Positions 43,549-52,625 of a DNA stretch of 64,000 nucleotides are shown one piece after another. The translations under genes and the position numbers were made by a program. The DNA is taken from assembly GCF_002220365.1 (NCBI RefSeq), contig NZ_MTHB01000123.1:154611-218610 (forward strand), in the 5' to 3' direction. The stretch's first letter is position 1. The number at the start of each line of letters is the position of its first letter. The notes under the pieces are model-generated. The model saw nothing but the letters and a program-made list of their open reading frames with translations. It did no database searches and had not been told where the DNA came from. The DNA is from Caballeronia sordidicola. Its GTDB lineage: Bacteria; Pseudomonadota; Gammaproteobacteria; Burkholderiales; Burkholderiaceae.

Positions 43549-44511
43549 CTAAAAGCTGATCGTGGCCGTGACGGTGTCCGTGTAGGTACCCGGCGCCGGT
43601 GTGTTCTGCGCCGGCACCCGGCCGTAGACACTGATCACTTGTGCGTCGCCGGTGCCCGTGTTTGTCGCCGGGGACGTGCCCAGCGTGCCGTCGCCCCATG
43701 GCGTCGTGAATTGCGTATCCGTGTACAGCTCATAGCCGAGCGTCGCGCCACCGCCCGATCGCATCATCTTGCGGGCGTTGAGCGTGCCGTTCGCGCCACC
43801 GTTCAATGTGATCTTGTAGGCATTGCCATTCGTGCACTGCGCGGTGATCGCTCCATTTGCTGTCAATGCGGTGTCCAGCAAGCCAACCGCGTTGAAGGCG
43901 ATGTTGGTCGCGCTGAGGTTGCAGTTGTTCACGACCGTCGCGCTCGCGTTGAAGCCGAACGTGCTTGTTGCTGCCAGAGCCGAACACGGCCACCCGCCAC
44001 CCTGCAGGTAGAACAATACGTTGAACGATGTGTGTGCGCCGTGAAAATTCTGCGTGTAGAGCGTGTTAGCGTTATTGACGGTGCGGACTGCCGGCTGGTT
44101 TGCCAAAATCCGGCCATACACCGTCACTACCTGCTTGGTGGATGTGCCGGTCGAGGGCTTGATCATCGTGAATGAAATTGGCACAGTGCCGTGGGATGTC
44201 GAACCCCACGCCACAGAATGCCCCGGGTCGCTGTAAAGATCGTATTGCAACTGGTTCGTGCCGTTCGAAAGATGGCGGGGACTCGTGCCGCCGAGGTTCA
44301 AACAGATTTGCACATTCGGCAACTGCGTGGTGGCAGGCCACGTGCAGGTCACACTGACGGTACTGGTTGCATCGAACGCCTCGCGGCTGATCGGACTGAC
44401 CGAGCCAAAATTCAGGTCCGTCGCCACCGCCGTGCAGGATTCTGCGCTTGCCTCGGTGGGCATCGAAAATAACACGACCGCCAGCACGAAGAGCGAGAGC
44501 GAGCGTTTCAT
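43549..44511 (-). CDS. Fimbrial tip adhesin, spore coat U domains (CsuE-like)
   Basis: The protein has 320 residues with a signal peptide (MKRSLSLFVLAVVLFS, cut near ASA). Two spore-coat-protein-U domains (about 24-165 and 180-320) each carry a pair of cysteines and the ending YGR-(I/V)-x-A-x-x-x-A. The final strand TDTVTATISF is typical of donor-strand-complemented subunits. The two-domain build is that of the tip adhesin CsuE in archaic chaperone-usher pili. The ATG overlaps the usher stop by 4 bases. Last gene of the operon. Confidence 0.87.
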   Translation of the reverse strand: MKRSLSLFVLAVVLFSMPTEASAESCTAVATDLNFGSVSPISREAFDATSTVSVTCTWPATTQLPNVQICLNLGGTSPRHLSNGTNQLQYDLYSDPGHSVAWGSTSHGTVPISFTMIKPSTGTSTKQVVTVYGRILANQPAVRTVNNANTLYTQNFHGAHTSFNVLFYLQGGGWPCSALAATSTFGFNASATVVNNCNLSATNIAFNAVGLLDTALTANGAITAQCTNGNAYKITLNGGANGTLNARKMMRSGGGATLGYELYTDTQFTTPWGDGTLGTSPATNTGTGDAQVISVYGRVPAQNTPAPGTYTDTVTATISF

Positions 44512-46997
44512 CGCGTGTCTCCTGCTTGGCGAAGGCACGTCAACGGTCCGATGGTCGGCAGCGTGCCATCGCCGGGACGTATATAAGGAAAGCTCACGCG
44601 GCAATGCAGCGCACCGCTGTCGATCACCAGGTGATTATCTTTTTGCAGGCCTTCGATAAAACTCAGCCCGTCATAGCCGACGATGGTCTTTTGGCCGCTC
44701 TCCTCGTGCCGCACGCTCGCGCCCGGCGGCAGCAGCTTGCCGTCCGGCCCCTGCAGGATCACCGACGCCGCGCTATAACGCGTCACCCCGAAATGCGCGA
44801 GTACGCCCGATTGCGCCTGCGGCACGAGGGTCATCGTCGTGGTGGCGATGCGGGCATCGGCGGGAAGCTTCATGCCGTCGATACCCACCCGGTTGTCCTG
44901 ATACGAATTCAGGTCGGGCACCAGCAGATGCCCCGCACGATCCGTCGTGCCGATCAGGCGGTTCTCGTGCAGCACGGGAATCCCGGCGACACCGTCCGTG
45001 GAGATCAACGCGAAGCCATCGTAGATACGGCGCGATGGCTGCACGCTGCCGTCCATCAGCACCACGGTGCCCGATAGATCCAGCGACGCCGTCGTGCGAC
45101 TGGAGATCTGCTGCGCCATTGCCGTTACCTCACCGCCCTTGCCGAGATACTGCACCTGCGCCTGCCGGTACGGCGCCGGGCCCGCGTCGCCTGCTTGCAC
45201 GCCCCAGCCCCAGCCGCCGTCGTAATCGGGCGGACGGCTTGCATTGACGTTGTAGTTCGGCTGCCCGTTCTGGCGCCCGACTGTCGTGTTGGCCGATGTA
45301 TTGTTGCCAAGGCCAAAGCTCACGCTGATAAACGCGCCACGCGAATCGCGCTGCCTGAAGTCCTGATAGGCGCTGACATTCACGGACGCCAGGTTGCCCA
45401 CATTGAGCGTGTAAGACACCGAGCCGATCTGCGAGGTCCGCGCCTGCGGATACTTGAAGCCGATATAGCTCAACGACAACGTTTGCGCGTTGAAAAAAGG
45501 GATCGCCAGCGTCACGCGATCCGTGGCGGTGGGCACAGGCGTGCCATCGCTCGCCGCAAGGTCGCCGTAGTTGCCGAACGCGCGGATGGTCTGGGCATCG
45601 ATAGAGAAATACGGTTCGATCAGGTCATAGCCCAGGCTTGCCTGCGTGCCGGCGAGGCGCCCCGTGCTTACCGCGAGCGAACCGTTGAGCACGCCCGCCA
45701 TGCCAAGCCGCACGAGCGCTCCGGCACCGGCGTTATACACGTCACGGATGGCTTCCGCATGCGCTTCGAGCGTCAGGTAGTCGTTGACGCCATGGCGTGC
45801 CGATGCGCTCAGCGCGGGATTCGGATCGTACCGGAACGAATCCAGTCCGTAGGCGCGGCGCAGGAACCCGGCTTCGAACGAATAACTCGTCAGGCCCGCG
45901 GCAAGCAACTGCGTATCCACATAGAGCGGCACGGATGTCTCGACCGTGCGTCCCAGCGCGTCGCGCGTGATCACGGTCGCTTGGCCGCCGCCAGTGATGC
46001 CCGGCACATTGTTCAAAATGAACGGACCGCTTGGCACATTGCCGCTGAACTGGCGCACGCTGTTCACATAGAGATCCACCGCCGACGGCACAACCGCCGA
46101 GCCGCTGAAAGCCTGCACGGGAAACGTCACGAGATCGGGGCGCAACGCGAAGTTGCTGCGCCACTGGAAGCCGCCCATGCGCACCGAACGCGACCAGGCG
46201 AGCGACGACGAGATGGTGTCGCCCATCTGTTTCGTATCGAGCGAGACGGGATCGGACGTGCTCCACGATGTATCGAACCGCGTATAGCGATGATCGCTGC
46301 CGTACAGGTATGCGACCCCCGTGTTGCTGAATACGCCTGCGGGATCGAAGTAACGTTCCTCGCTCCAGATTGCGAGCGGTGCTTCGGTATCGGATTGCGC
46401 GTAGGCGTCGTAGTTGATCAGGAAGCCGCGAGACGACGTGGCGGGTGGCGGGGCTAAATGCGCGCGGGTATCGAAGGTATAGGGTTTGCGGATGTCGTCG
46501 GGCACCTGCAGCGTGACGCGTTGACGCGCTGCGTCGTAGGTGTAGTGAAGACCACGAATGGAATCCAGCGGCACCTCCGCGGTGTCCGCAATGCCGAGCC
46601 GGTCGATCGCAATGCCGATGTTGCCGAGGTCTTTACCGGCTGCGGACAGACGGCCGCCCGACTCGCGAAATTGCGCGATCAAAATGGAACGCTCGCCATT
46701 GAGCGACACGTCGAGATACAGGTCATGCGACGGGTTTGCACTGGCGTCAGGGCGTTGCGCACCAAGCCGGCCGAGGGGCTGGCCGTGCTGCTGTGCTTGT
46801 GGCTGCTGTGCTTGTGGCTGCTGCGCTTGTGGCTGCTGCGCTTGTGCGACAGCGCGCGTGCACTCCAGAGTAGCAACCAGTTCCGTTGCGGCAAGCGCGA
46901 TCTGGAAGCTTCGGGAGTGACGTCTGAGGCGTCGTCGGATTTTCATCGATTCAAATTGGGATGCATCATGGCAACGAGGCAACGAGGCAACAATCAC
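44508..46997 (-). CDS. Outer-membrane fimbrial usher (CsuD-like)
   Basis: The protein has about 829 residues. After a positively charged N-terminus and export signal (SFQIALAATELVATLE) comes a Gln/Pro/Ala repeat tract. An N-terminal chaperone-binding domain, a 24-strand barrel with the plug, and C-terminal domains follow. Archaic-usher signs include DLYLDVSLNGE, PAVDLYVNSVRQFSGNVPSGPFILNN and YGSDHRYTRFDTSW. It threads subunits to the surface. The GTG at 46997, directly after GGAG, is the longest start; an ATG at 46946 gives a more ordinary signal peptide. Confidence 0.88.
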   Translation of the reverse strand: MIVASLPRCHDASQFESMKIRRRLRRHSRSFQIALAATELVATLECTRAVAQAQQPQAQQPQAQQPQAQQHGQPLGRLGAQRPDASANPSHDLYLDVSLNGERSILIAQFRESGGRLSAAGKDLGNIGIAIDRLGIADTAEVPLDSIRGLHYTYDAARQRVTLQVPDDIRKPYTFDTRAHLAPPPATSSRGFLINYDAYAQSDTEAPLAIWSEERYFDPAGVFSNTGVAYLYGSDHRYTRFDTSWSTSDPVSLDTKQMGDTISSSLAWSRSVRMGGFQWRSNFALRPDLVTFPVQAFSGSAVVPSAVDLYVNSVRQFSGNVPSGPFILNNVPGITGGGQATVITRDALGRTVETSVPLYVDTQLLAAGLTSYSFEAGFLRRAYGLDSFRYDPNPALSASARHGVNDYLTLEAHAEAIRDVYNAGAGALVRLGMAGVLNGSLAVSTGRLAGTQASLGYDLIEPYFSIDAQTIRAFGNYGDLAASDGTPVPTATDRVTLAIPFFNAQTLSLSYIGFKYPQARTSQIGSVSYTLNVGNLASVNVSAYQDFRQRDSRGAFISVSFGLGNNTSANTTVGRQNGQPNYNVNASRPPDYDGGWGWGVQAGDAGPAPYRQAQVQYLGKGGEVTAMAQQISSRTTASLDLSGTVVLMDGSVQPSRRIYDGFALISTDGVAGIPVLHENRLIGTTDRAGHLLVPDLNSYQDNRVGIDGMKLPADARIATTTMTLVPQAQSGVLAHFGVTRYSAASVILQGPDGKLLPPGASVRHEESGQKTIVGYDGLSFIEGLQKDNHLVIDSGALHCRVSFPYIRPGDGTLPTIGPLTCLRQAGDTR
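46788..46847 (-). repeat. 15-base tandem repeat inside the usher gene
   Basis: Four units of CTGCTG(T/C)GCTTGTGG (plus strand) encode about four copies of Gln-Gln-Pro-Gln-Ala just after the usher signal peptide. The number of units could vary between strains without changing frame. Confidence 0.85.
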
Positions 46998-47010
46998 TCC
47001 GCGCCGCCGT

Positions 47011-47766
47011 TCAACCCGGCGGCGCGACCGTCGCCACGGCCTCCAGGGGCATTGAATTGACCGCGGCGCGGACCTTCACCTCGCCGCGCAGAATGGCGTC
47101 GGCCGGCAGTGACACCTGCCACTGCCTGGCGCGGCCGGCTAATGCATAGCCAAGCAGACCCTTGCTGATCTCGTGGATCTTGCCGGCGCTGTCCACCACT
47201 TGCACCGACGCGATCTGCGCGCGCCTCGTGCCCGCGTTGTCCACCCGAAGCACCCAGCCCTTGATGTCACGACCGAGATGCCATGACAGCACCGGCGCGG
47301 CCACCTTGCCCGCCGGCTCGACAAACACCGGCACCGAATAGCGCAGCCGGATGGTCACGCCGTTGGCGGAGTCGGTCCTGGGCGACGGCAACTCGTCGAT
47401 GACGATCCGGTAGCTTTGCTCCGTGCCTGTGGACGCGGGCGAAGTTCGCACGAGCCGCACGAGCTGGTTTCCCCCGGCGCCGATCTGTATCAGCGGCGGG
47501 CTGGCGACGAGTTCCTTCGTGGGCGTCAGTGTGTCGTCGAAGTGAACCTGATCCCACCGGAATACGCGGACCTGACCGTACAGCGGCAGCTCACCGGGAT
47601 TGCGCAGCGTGACGCCGGTTGCACGCTCGTTCGACCGCAGGTCAACCATCACAGGCGATATCTGTAACGTAGCTGCCAATGTCGTGTGGCTGACAACGCC
47701 GCAAACGCACGGCAAGACCGCAAGGGCCCGACCGGCATTTGCCTTGAGGGTGGCGCGGACTATCAA
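47011..47766 (-). CDS. Periplasmic fimbrial chaperone (CsuC-like)
   Basis: The protein has 251 residues with a signal peptide (cleavage near LAA at 30-32). The PapD-like first domain starts with LQISPVMVDL and RNPGELPLYGQVRVFRWDQ. The G1-strand region NQLVRLVRTSP and LRYSVPVFVEP fit archaic chaperones. It folds and escorts subunits to the usher by donor-strand complementation. The ATG overlaps the stop of the subunit gene by 4 bases, so production is coupled. Confidence 0.9.
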   Translation of the reverse strand: MIVRATLKANAGRALAVLPCVCGVVSHTTLAATLQISPVMVDLRSNERATGVTLRNPGELPLYGQVRVFRWDQVHFDDTLTPTKELVASPPLIQIGAGGNQLVRLVRTSPASTGTEQSYRIVIDELPSPRTDSANGVTIRLRYSVPVFVEPAGKVAAPVLSWHLGRDIKGWVLRVDNAGTRRAQIASVQVVDSAGKIHEISKGLLGYALAGRARQWQVSLPADAILRGEVKVRAAVNSMPLEAVATVAPPG

Positions 47767-48287
47767 AAATAGACCGTTGCGGTAACTGTAGTCTGGTAGC
47801 GATCAGGCGCGGGTGAGGCCTGCACCGGAACGCGCCCGTAGACGGTGATGGACTGGGCCGATCCATTGCCTGTGCCTTCCACCGTGTTGATGCCTTGGGT
47901 GTTGCCCCATGCAACCGTGCGCCCCGCGTCCTGATATAGCTGGAAGTTGACCGTCTTATCCGTGTTTCCGTCCCCTGTGCCAGCCAGCAAACGCGCTCCG
48001 ACGGTTGATCCGGCCGCCGTTCCTCCGTCGAGGCCCACGTTGTAGGGCGTAGTGTCCGTACATGTGACCGCAAGGGTGGTTTGCTGGTCGATTGCGCTTT
48101 CTGCGACTCCGCCGGTCCCGAAATCCAAAGGCGTTGCATTGATCTGGCAATGTGCAAGCAGTGTCAGGGAAACGGTGAAGTTGGCGCTCGACGTGCCATT
48201 TGAATAGATGGCCGCATTCGCGACGGGCAGGACCGGCGCGAAAAGCAGTGCACCGGCGAGCATTGACAATACGATCTTTCGCTTCAT
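47763..48287 (-). CDS. Major fimbrial subunit, spore coat U domain (CsuA/B-like)
   Basis: The protein has 174 residues, a signal peptide (MKRKIVLSMLAGALLF, cut at ANA-A) and one spore-coat-U domain with a cysteine pair (HCQIN and VTCTD). The family ending is VTVYGRVPVQASPAPDRYQ, then TVTATVYF. The N-terminal strand NFTVSLTLLA would act as donor strand. It is the first gene of the four-gene operon, so promoter and leader lie in the AT-rich region upstream. Only one small subunit is present, fewer than in the six-gene Csu operon. Confidence 0.9.
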   Translation of the reverse strand: MKRKIVLSMLAGALLFAPVLPVANAAIYSNGTSSANFTVSLTLLAHCQINATPLDFGTGGVAESAIDQQTTLAVTCTDTTPYNVGLDGGTAAGSTVGARLLAGTGDGNTDKTVNFQLYQDAGRTVAWGNTQGINTVEGTGNGSAQSITVYGRVPVQASPAPDRYQTTVTATVYF

Positions 48288-48983
48288 TGCAGGATTCGCT
48301 CCGATTCAGGTTCCGTTTCAGTATTTCTTCTCAGGTTTGCCGACGCCGGTTTATGTCTAAACTCGCAGCGGCATGAAATCCATAATACCTTTCAGTTTGT
48401 AATTTCTCAAGAAAATTGATTGGACTTTCACACCGGCCTTATAGGGCATGCGGATTATTTACTAGTATGTTCACCTAGTAGCGGGACTATACAAATCCTG
48501 TGAACCAAGACATGAACGAGCCCACCGTTTCATGCAAGCGCCTGCGTGCTGGATGAAACCTGTGTCGGGAGGCGCGAAGGAGCGTCATCCGATGAACGTT
48601 AGAGCGACCGCTTTCACGTCGTGTTTTTAGAGTCAACGCAGTTTTGTCACAACAAAAGCCACTGATTATTAATCACTGATGTAAGGCAGTTAATTTAAAA
48701 TTGCGAGCACAGCTTTCAGCGGCTGTAACTCTAATTTTATTTCGGCATTCCAGTCGATTCGGCCTATCGGCCTTGCGATAATAACCATATTGCTAGTCAA
48801 TGAATCACCGAGCGCGTCTCAGGAAATTACCATTTGATCCAATAGGACCGGAAAAAAGCGTCTATTGAGAACGCCTTCGCCGTATGCATATAAATACCCT
48901 TTTTGACTAAATGTACTTGTGCAATTGAGGACTGGATTTGTCCCAGCCTCATTCAGTTGTCTCTTCGGCGCATTGCGCTGCGT
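48288..48983. other. AT-rich region upstream of the fimbrial operon
   Basis: About 700 bases of lower GC than the neighbours, holding the presumed fimbrial promoter; ACTAGTATGTTCACCTAGT (48462-48480) is an imperfect inverted repeat. No gene recognised. Confidence 0.4.
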
Positions 48984-49346
48984 CAAGGCCGTGACCCAGA
49001 TGGACGAAGTAATGCAACGAAACGCAGCGCTTGTGGAGCAGGCGGCAGCAGCCGCAGTGTCCATGCGCGAGCAAGCTCATGGTCTTGTAGAGAGTGCTGC
49101 TGCGTTTCAGGTCGCTTGAGCTCACGTTCCTGACTTCAGTTTTTGCCGCAACAAGCGTTGCGGTAATTTAGCGATCGAAGATCTCTCCACCTAGGTCGAA
49201 ACCGGTTGATCAAGCCCTCGCGGCGGCTCAGGCTTTGCCAACACCGGATACATTCGCGCGACCTCCTGAAGGTCAGCCTCCATCTCGGCGACCAGCCACT
49301 CCTTAACCCGTTCCACCTCTGGTCGTGCGGGCCGTTGCCCGCTGAT
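48984..49346. repeat. Direct repeat copy 2 (receptor 3' fragment + lysR 3' end)
   Basis: Bases 48984-49119 encode the last 44 residues of the chemoreceptor at 41838 (ending AAAFQVA and stop) without any upstream part, so they are a gene fragment. Sequence to 49152 also matches. Bases 49264-49346, inside the intact lysR gene, match 43418-43500. Confidence 0.85.
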
Positions 49347-50168
49347 CAGCTCATACTGTCGGCCCGTGGTGACAACGTGCCGGGAAGCCGGAACCAGTTG
49401 ACCGGTTCGCAATGCATAGGACACGCCGGATACCCAGCCCAGCGCTATGCCACGGCCAATCATTGCGGTCTGAAGCACCAGCGCATAGTCGGAGAAGATG
49501 AGCGGGTCGCCGGACACCGTGCCGACCATGCCGACACGTTCTTGGAAACTCTCCCAATTGATCGTCGTCGGCACTAACTCGATAAGTGTGTGCTTTGGCA
49601 GATCACGCGCGTCGTCGAGCGGCCCATGACTCTCAAGATAGGAAGGACTACAGACCGGAACGATTACTTCCGGTGTGAAGGTCCAGCTTTGCTGGGATTT
49701 ACGCCGCTGGTCCGCTGGGCGCAAGGCAAGGTCGGCTTCATCCGCACTTCCCTGTAGCACGCCGCTGATGACATGAAAACGCAAGCTGATCTCAGGAAAG
49801 GCGCTTTGAAAGCGTTGGTATCTGGGCATCAACCAGTAAGCAATGAAAGCACTGGAGAGTGAAAGGGTGACTGTCTGGGTACGCTGCTGCCGCTGCTTGA
49901 TATCGGATACGGCGCGCTTGATAAACCCGAAGCCCTCAGTCACGCCGCGTTCGAGCAATAGTCCGTCGTCAGTCAGCACCAGCCCAGCCCGCGAGCGCAC
50001 GAACAACTGAGTGCCCAGCGCTTTCTCCAGTCTCACGATCATGCGGCTGACCGCGACCTGCGTCACGTTCAGTTCATTCGCCGCGCGAGTAATGCTCTTC
50101 TCCCTGGCGACTACCTCAAACACCACCAGCGAATTCATCGACGAGCCGAAGTTGCGTAGGGTATCCAT
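49191..50168 (-). CDS. LysR-family transcription regulator
   Basis: The protein has 325 residues. The winged helix (about 10-70) reads SLVVFEVVAREKSITRAAN, then LNVTQVAVSRMIVRLEK. The effector domain covers about 100-300, in the GcvA-like subgroup (WLMPRYQRFQSAFPEI). The start is uncertain; the ATG at 50168 is used although it lacks a clear ribosome-binding site. It is divergent from the flavoenzyme gene at 50425 across 256 bases, the usual layout for a LysR activator and its target. Its 3' end is part of the direct repeat around the fimbrial operon. Confidence 0.9.
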   Translation of the reverse strand: MDTLRNFGSSMNSLVVFEVVAREKSITRAANELNVTQVAVSRMIVRLEKALGTQLFVRSRAGLVLTDDGLLLERGVTEGFGFIKRAVSDIKQRQQRTQTVTLSLSSAFIAYWLMPRYQRFQSAFPEISLRFHVISGVLQGSADEADLALRPADQRRKSQQSWTFTPEVIVPVCSPSYLESHGPLDDARDLPKHTLIELVPTTINWESFQERVGMVGTVSGDPLIFSDYALVLQTAMIGRGIALGWVSGVSYALRTGQLVPASRHVVTTGRQYELISGQRPARPEVERVKEWLVAEMEADLQEVARMYPVLAKPEPPRGLDQPVST

Positions 50169-50424
50169 AACATTATGTTGGGTTCGAAAGAGCAAATGTC
50201 ATTTGACGGGGATTAATGCGCTGCTTATGTTCGAGCTATCAATGCACGGGTAGCAGCGGCCGTCGAGAACCATAACATTCTGTCTGAATTTGCGCAGTGT
50301 GGGTCTCGCGAACGGAAGCCACTGAAAACGGTTTTGCTCAGTGGCGTTGCGCTCTGCGCAGGTGGCGTGGCCCATCGCTGCGGGCCTGCCGACGTATGAA
50401 TTTCCCAACCTAAAGGTAAGTTCA

Positions 50425-52470
50425 ATGAACCGTCCTCCACGGAGCCACGACCCGCTGCTGCAGCCACTGCGGATCCGACACCTGGTGTTGAAGAACCGGA
50501 TCATGAGCACGAGCCACGCGAGCGGTTTGACAGAAGACGGCTTGCCGCTTGAACGCTATCAGCGCTATCACGAAGAAAAGGCCATTGGTGGCATTGGGCT
50601 GAGCATGTTCGGAGGCTCGTCGGTTGTGAGCCGAGACAGTTCCAACGTATTCGCGCAGATTGATCTTACTGATGATCGGATCATTCCATGCTTTCAAGCG
50701 TTCTCCGAGCGAATGCATGGACATGGCGCAGCATTGATGTGCCAGCTTACCCACATGGGCCGGCGGGGAAGTCCGTACGCTTCAGACTGGTTGTCGACGA
50801 TCGCGCCGTCGCGGGTACGCGAGACGCTGCATCGAAGCATTCCGCGCGAGATGGACCGCAGCGATATCACCCGGACCATTCGGGACTTCGCTCAGGCGGC
50901 TCGACGTTGCAAGGAAGGTGGGCTCGACGGTATTGAAACCCTGGCCGGAGGGCATTTGATCGGGCAGTTCCTGAGTCCGACGACCAATCGGCGAACCGAT
51001 GAATATGGCGGTTCCATCGAGAATCGATGTCGCTTTGCGCTCGAGGTTCATGAGGAGATCCGCCAGCAGGTCGGGAGCGACTTCATTGTAGGGATTCGCT
51101 ACGTCATCAACGAGGCGCTGGACGGAGGCCTGACTTTCGCTGACGCGCTGACGGCGGCCAACATACTGGAAATGTCGGGCTCAATCGACTTCTTTAACGT
51201 GGTCTACGGGCGCATGGACACGGCGGCAGCGCTCGCTGATGACAACATGCCGACCATGTACGCTAAATCAGCGCCGTGGTTGTCGGCGGTCGCTTCGTTC
51301 AAGCGCGAAGTGTCGTTGCCGGTGTTCCACGCAGCGAAGATCGCGGACCTTGCCAGTGCTCGTTACGCGATATCGGAAAACATGCTCGACCTGGTCGGCA
51401 TGACGCGTGCGCATATCGCGGATCCGCATATCGTGAAAAAGCTGATCCAGGGTGGAGAGGATCGCATTCGGCCCTGTGTCGGCGCATCTTTTTGCCGGGC
51501 TCACCAATCCGCGTGTATTCACAACCCGTCGACTGGACGCGAGACCTGGATTGCACATGAGGTTGATCCGGCTCACCGGGCTGGCCGCAAGGTGGTGGTG
51601 ATAGGCGCAGGGGTGGGCGGGCTCGAAGCCGCGCGCGTCGCGGCGCTGCGAGGGCATGAGGTCGTGTTGTTCGAGGCGTCGCCCAGACTGGGCGGTCAGG
51701 TACTGCTTGCGCACATGGGTAGCTGGCGCCGCGACTTGATCGGGATTGTTGATTGGCGCGCGAACGAGCTGGGTCGTCTCGGAGTAGATGTCAGGACCAG
51801 CAACTATGCCGACGCTTGCGCAGTGCTGGCCGAGCATCCCGACGTTGTGATCGTCGCGACTGGCGGGATGCCCGATCTTGAGGATTTGCCGGGAAATGAA
51901 CACTGCGTTACAGCGTTCGATGCCCTGACGATGTCTGTCCCCACGTCGGGAAGCGCGCTGGTGTACGACGGTACCGGCCGGCATGTGGCAGCAACATGCG
52001 CTGAGCGATATGCACAAGCTGGCATAGAAGTCGAGCTGGTCACATTGGATCGATGCTTCGGCGAGGAACTCGAGGGACGGGGAGATGACATCGGTTGGCA
52101 GCGTCGTTTCAACGAGTTAAAAATTTCCCTGCGGCACGATTTGCGGCTCCAGCGCGTCGAGCGCCTGCCGGGCAACAAACGCCGCGCCTGGTTCACGCAT
52201 GAACTGAGCTCAGAGAGGGTTTGTCTGGATGCGGATCATGTTGTAGTCGAGCGCGGCATGATGCCAGTCGACGATCTGTTCCATGAGATGCGCAGCGAGT
52301 CAGTGAACGATGGAAAAGCGGATCTGGATTGCCTCTTGCTCGGCAAGGCGCAACCGTGGACGACCACGGAGCCGGCTGGCTATGAACTCTACCGGATCGG
52401 CGACGCGGAATCGTCGCGGAACATTCATGCGGCAATCTTCGATGCTTTCCGGCTGGCACGAACCATGTAG
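50425..52470 (+). CDS. FMN/FAD NADH:flavin oxidoreductase, trimethylamine-dehydrogenase-like
   Basis: The protein has 681 residues. The N-terminal FMN barrel (about 1-345) has GLDGIETLAGGHLIGQFLS and DEYGGSIENRCRFALEV. A short cysteine segment (about 352-370: CVGASFC, then HQSAC) would hold a cluster. FAD/NAD domains follow from about 392 (VVVIGAGVGGLEAARVAAL). This layout is shared by 2,4-dienoyl-CoA reductase, trimethylamine dehydrogenase and demethylases of N-methylproline or stachydrine. Sequence around the cysteines is closest to the demethylases. Only three cysteines are present. The divergent LysR gene probably regulates it. AAAGG lies 7-8 bases before the ATG. Confidence 0.88.
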   Translation: MNRPPRSHDPLLQPLRIRHLVLKNRIMSTSHASGLTEDGLPLERYQRYHEEKAIGGIGLSMFGGSSVVSRDSSNVFAQIDLTDDRIIPCFQAFSERMHGHGAALMCQLTHMGRRGSPYASDWLSTIAPSRVRETLHRSIPREMDRSDITRTIRDFAQAARRCKEGGLDGIETLAGGHLIGQFLSPTTNRRTDEYGGSIENRCRFALEVHEEIRQQVGSDFIVGIRYVINEALDGGLTFADALTAANILEMSGSIDFFNVVYGRMDTAAALADDNMPTMYAKSAPWLSAVASFKREVSLPVFHAAKIADLASARYAISENMLDLVGMTRAHIADPHIVKKLIQGGEDRIRPCVGASFCRAHQSACIHNPSTGRETWIAHEVDPAHRAGRKVVVIGAGVGGLEAARVAALRGHEVVLFEASPRLGGQVLLAHMGSWRRDLIGIVDWRANELGRLGVDVRTSNYADACAVLAEHPDVVIVATGGMPDLEDLPGNEHCVTAFDALTMSVPTSGSALVYDGTGRHVAATCAERYAQAGIEVELVTLDRCFGEELEGRGDDIGWQRRFNELKISLRHDLRLQRVERLPGNKRRAWFTHELSSERVCLDADHVVVERGMMPVDDLFHEMRSESVNDGKADLDCLLLGKAQPWTTTEPAGYELYRIGDAESSRNIHAAIFDAFRLARTM

Positions 52471-52625
52471 TGCACCGCAATGATCGTTCAATTTAATCAA
52501 GCAGAAAATGATTTGGATATCGAACTATGTTTAGACAACATGCGATATCGATTTCCAGAAAGTTGATCGTTCATTTGCGGAAGACATCGTGCTTCGCTTT
52601 TCCAATCATTTTTGGAGACGTTTTG

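Noticed and set aside
45195..46457. 420-codon frame opposite the usher gene
   Set aside because: Arg/His/Ala-rich antisense frame without start signal; the usher frame carries signal peptide and barrel motifs.
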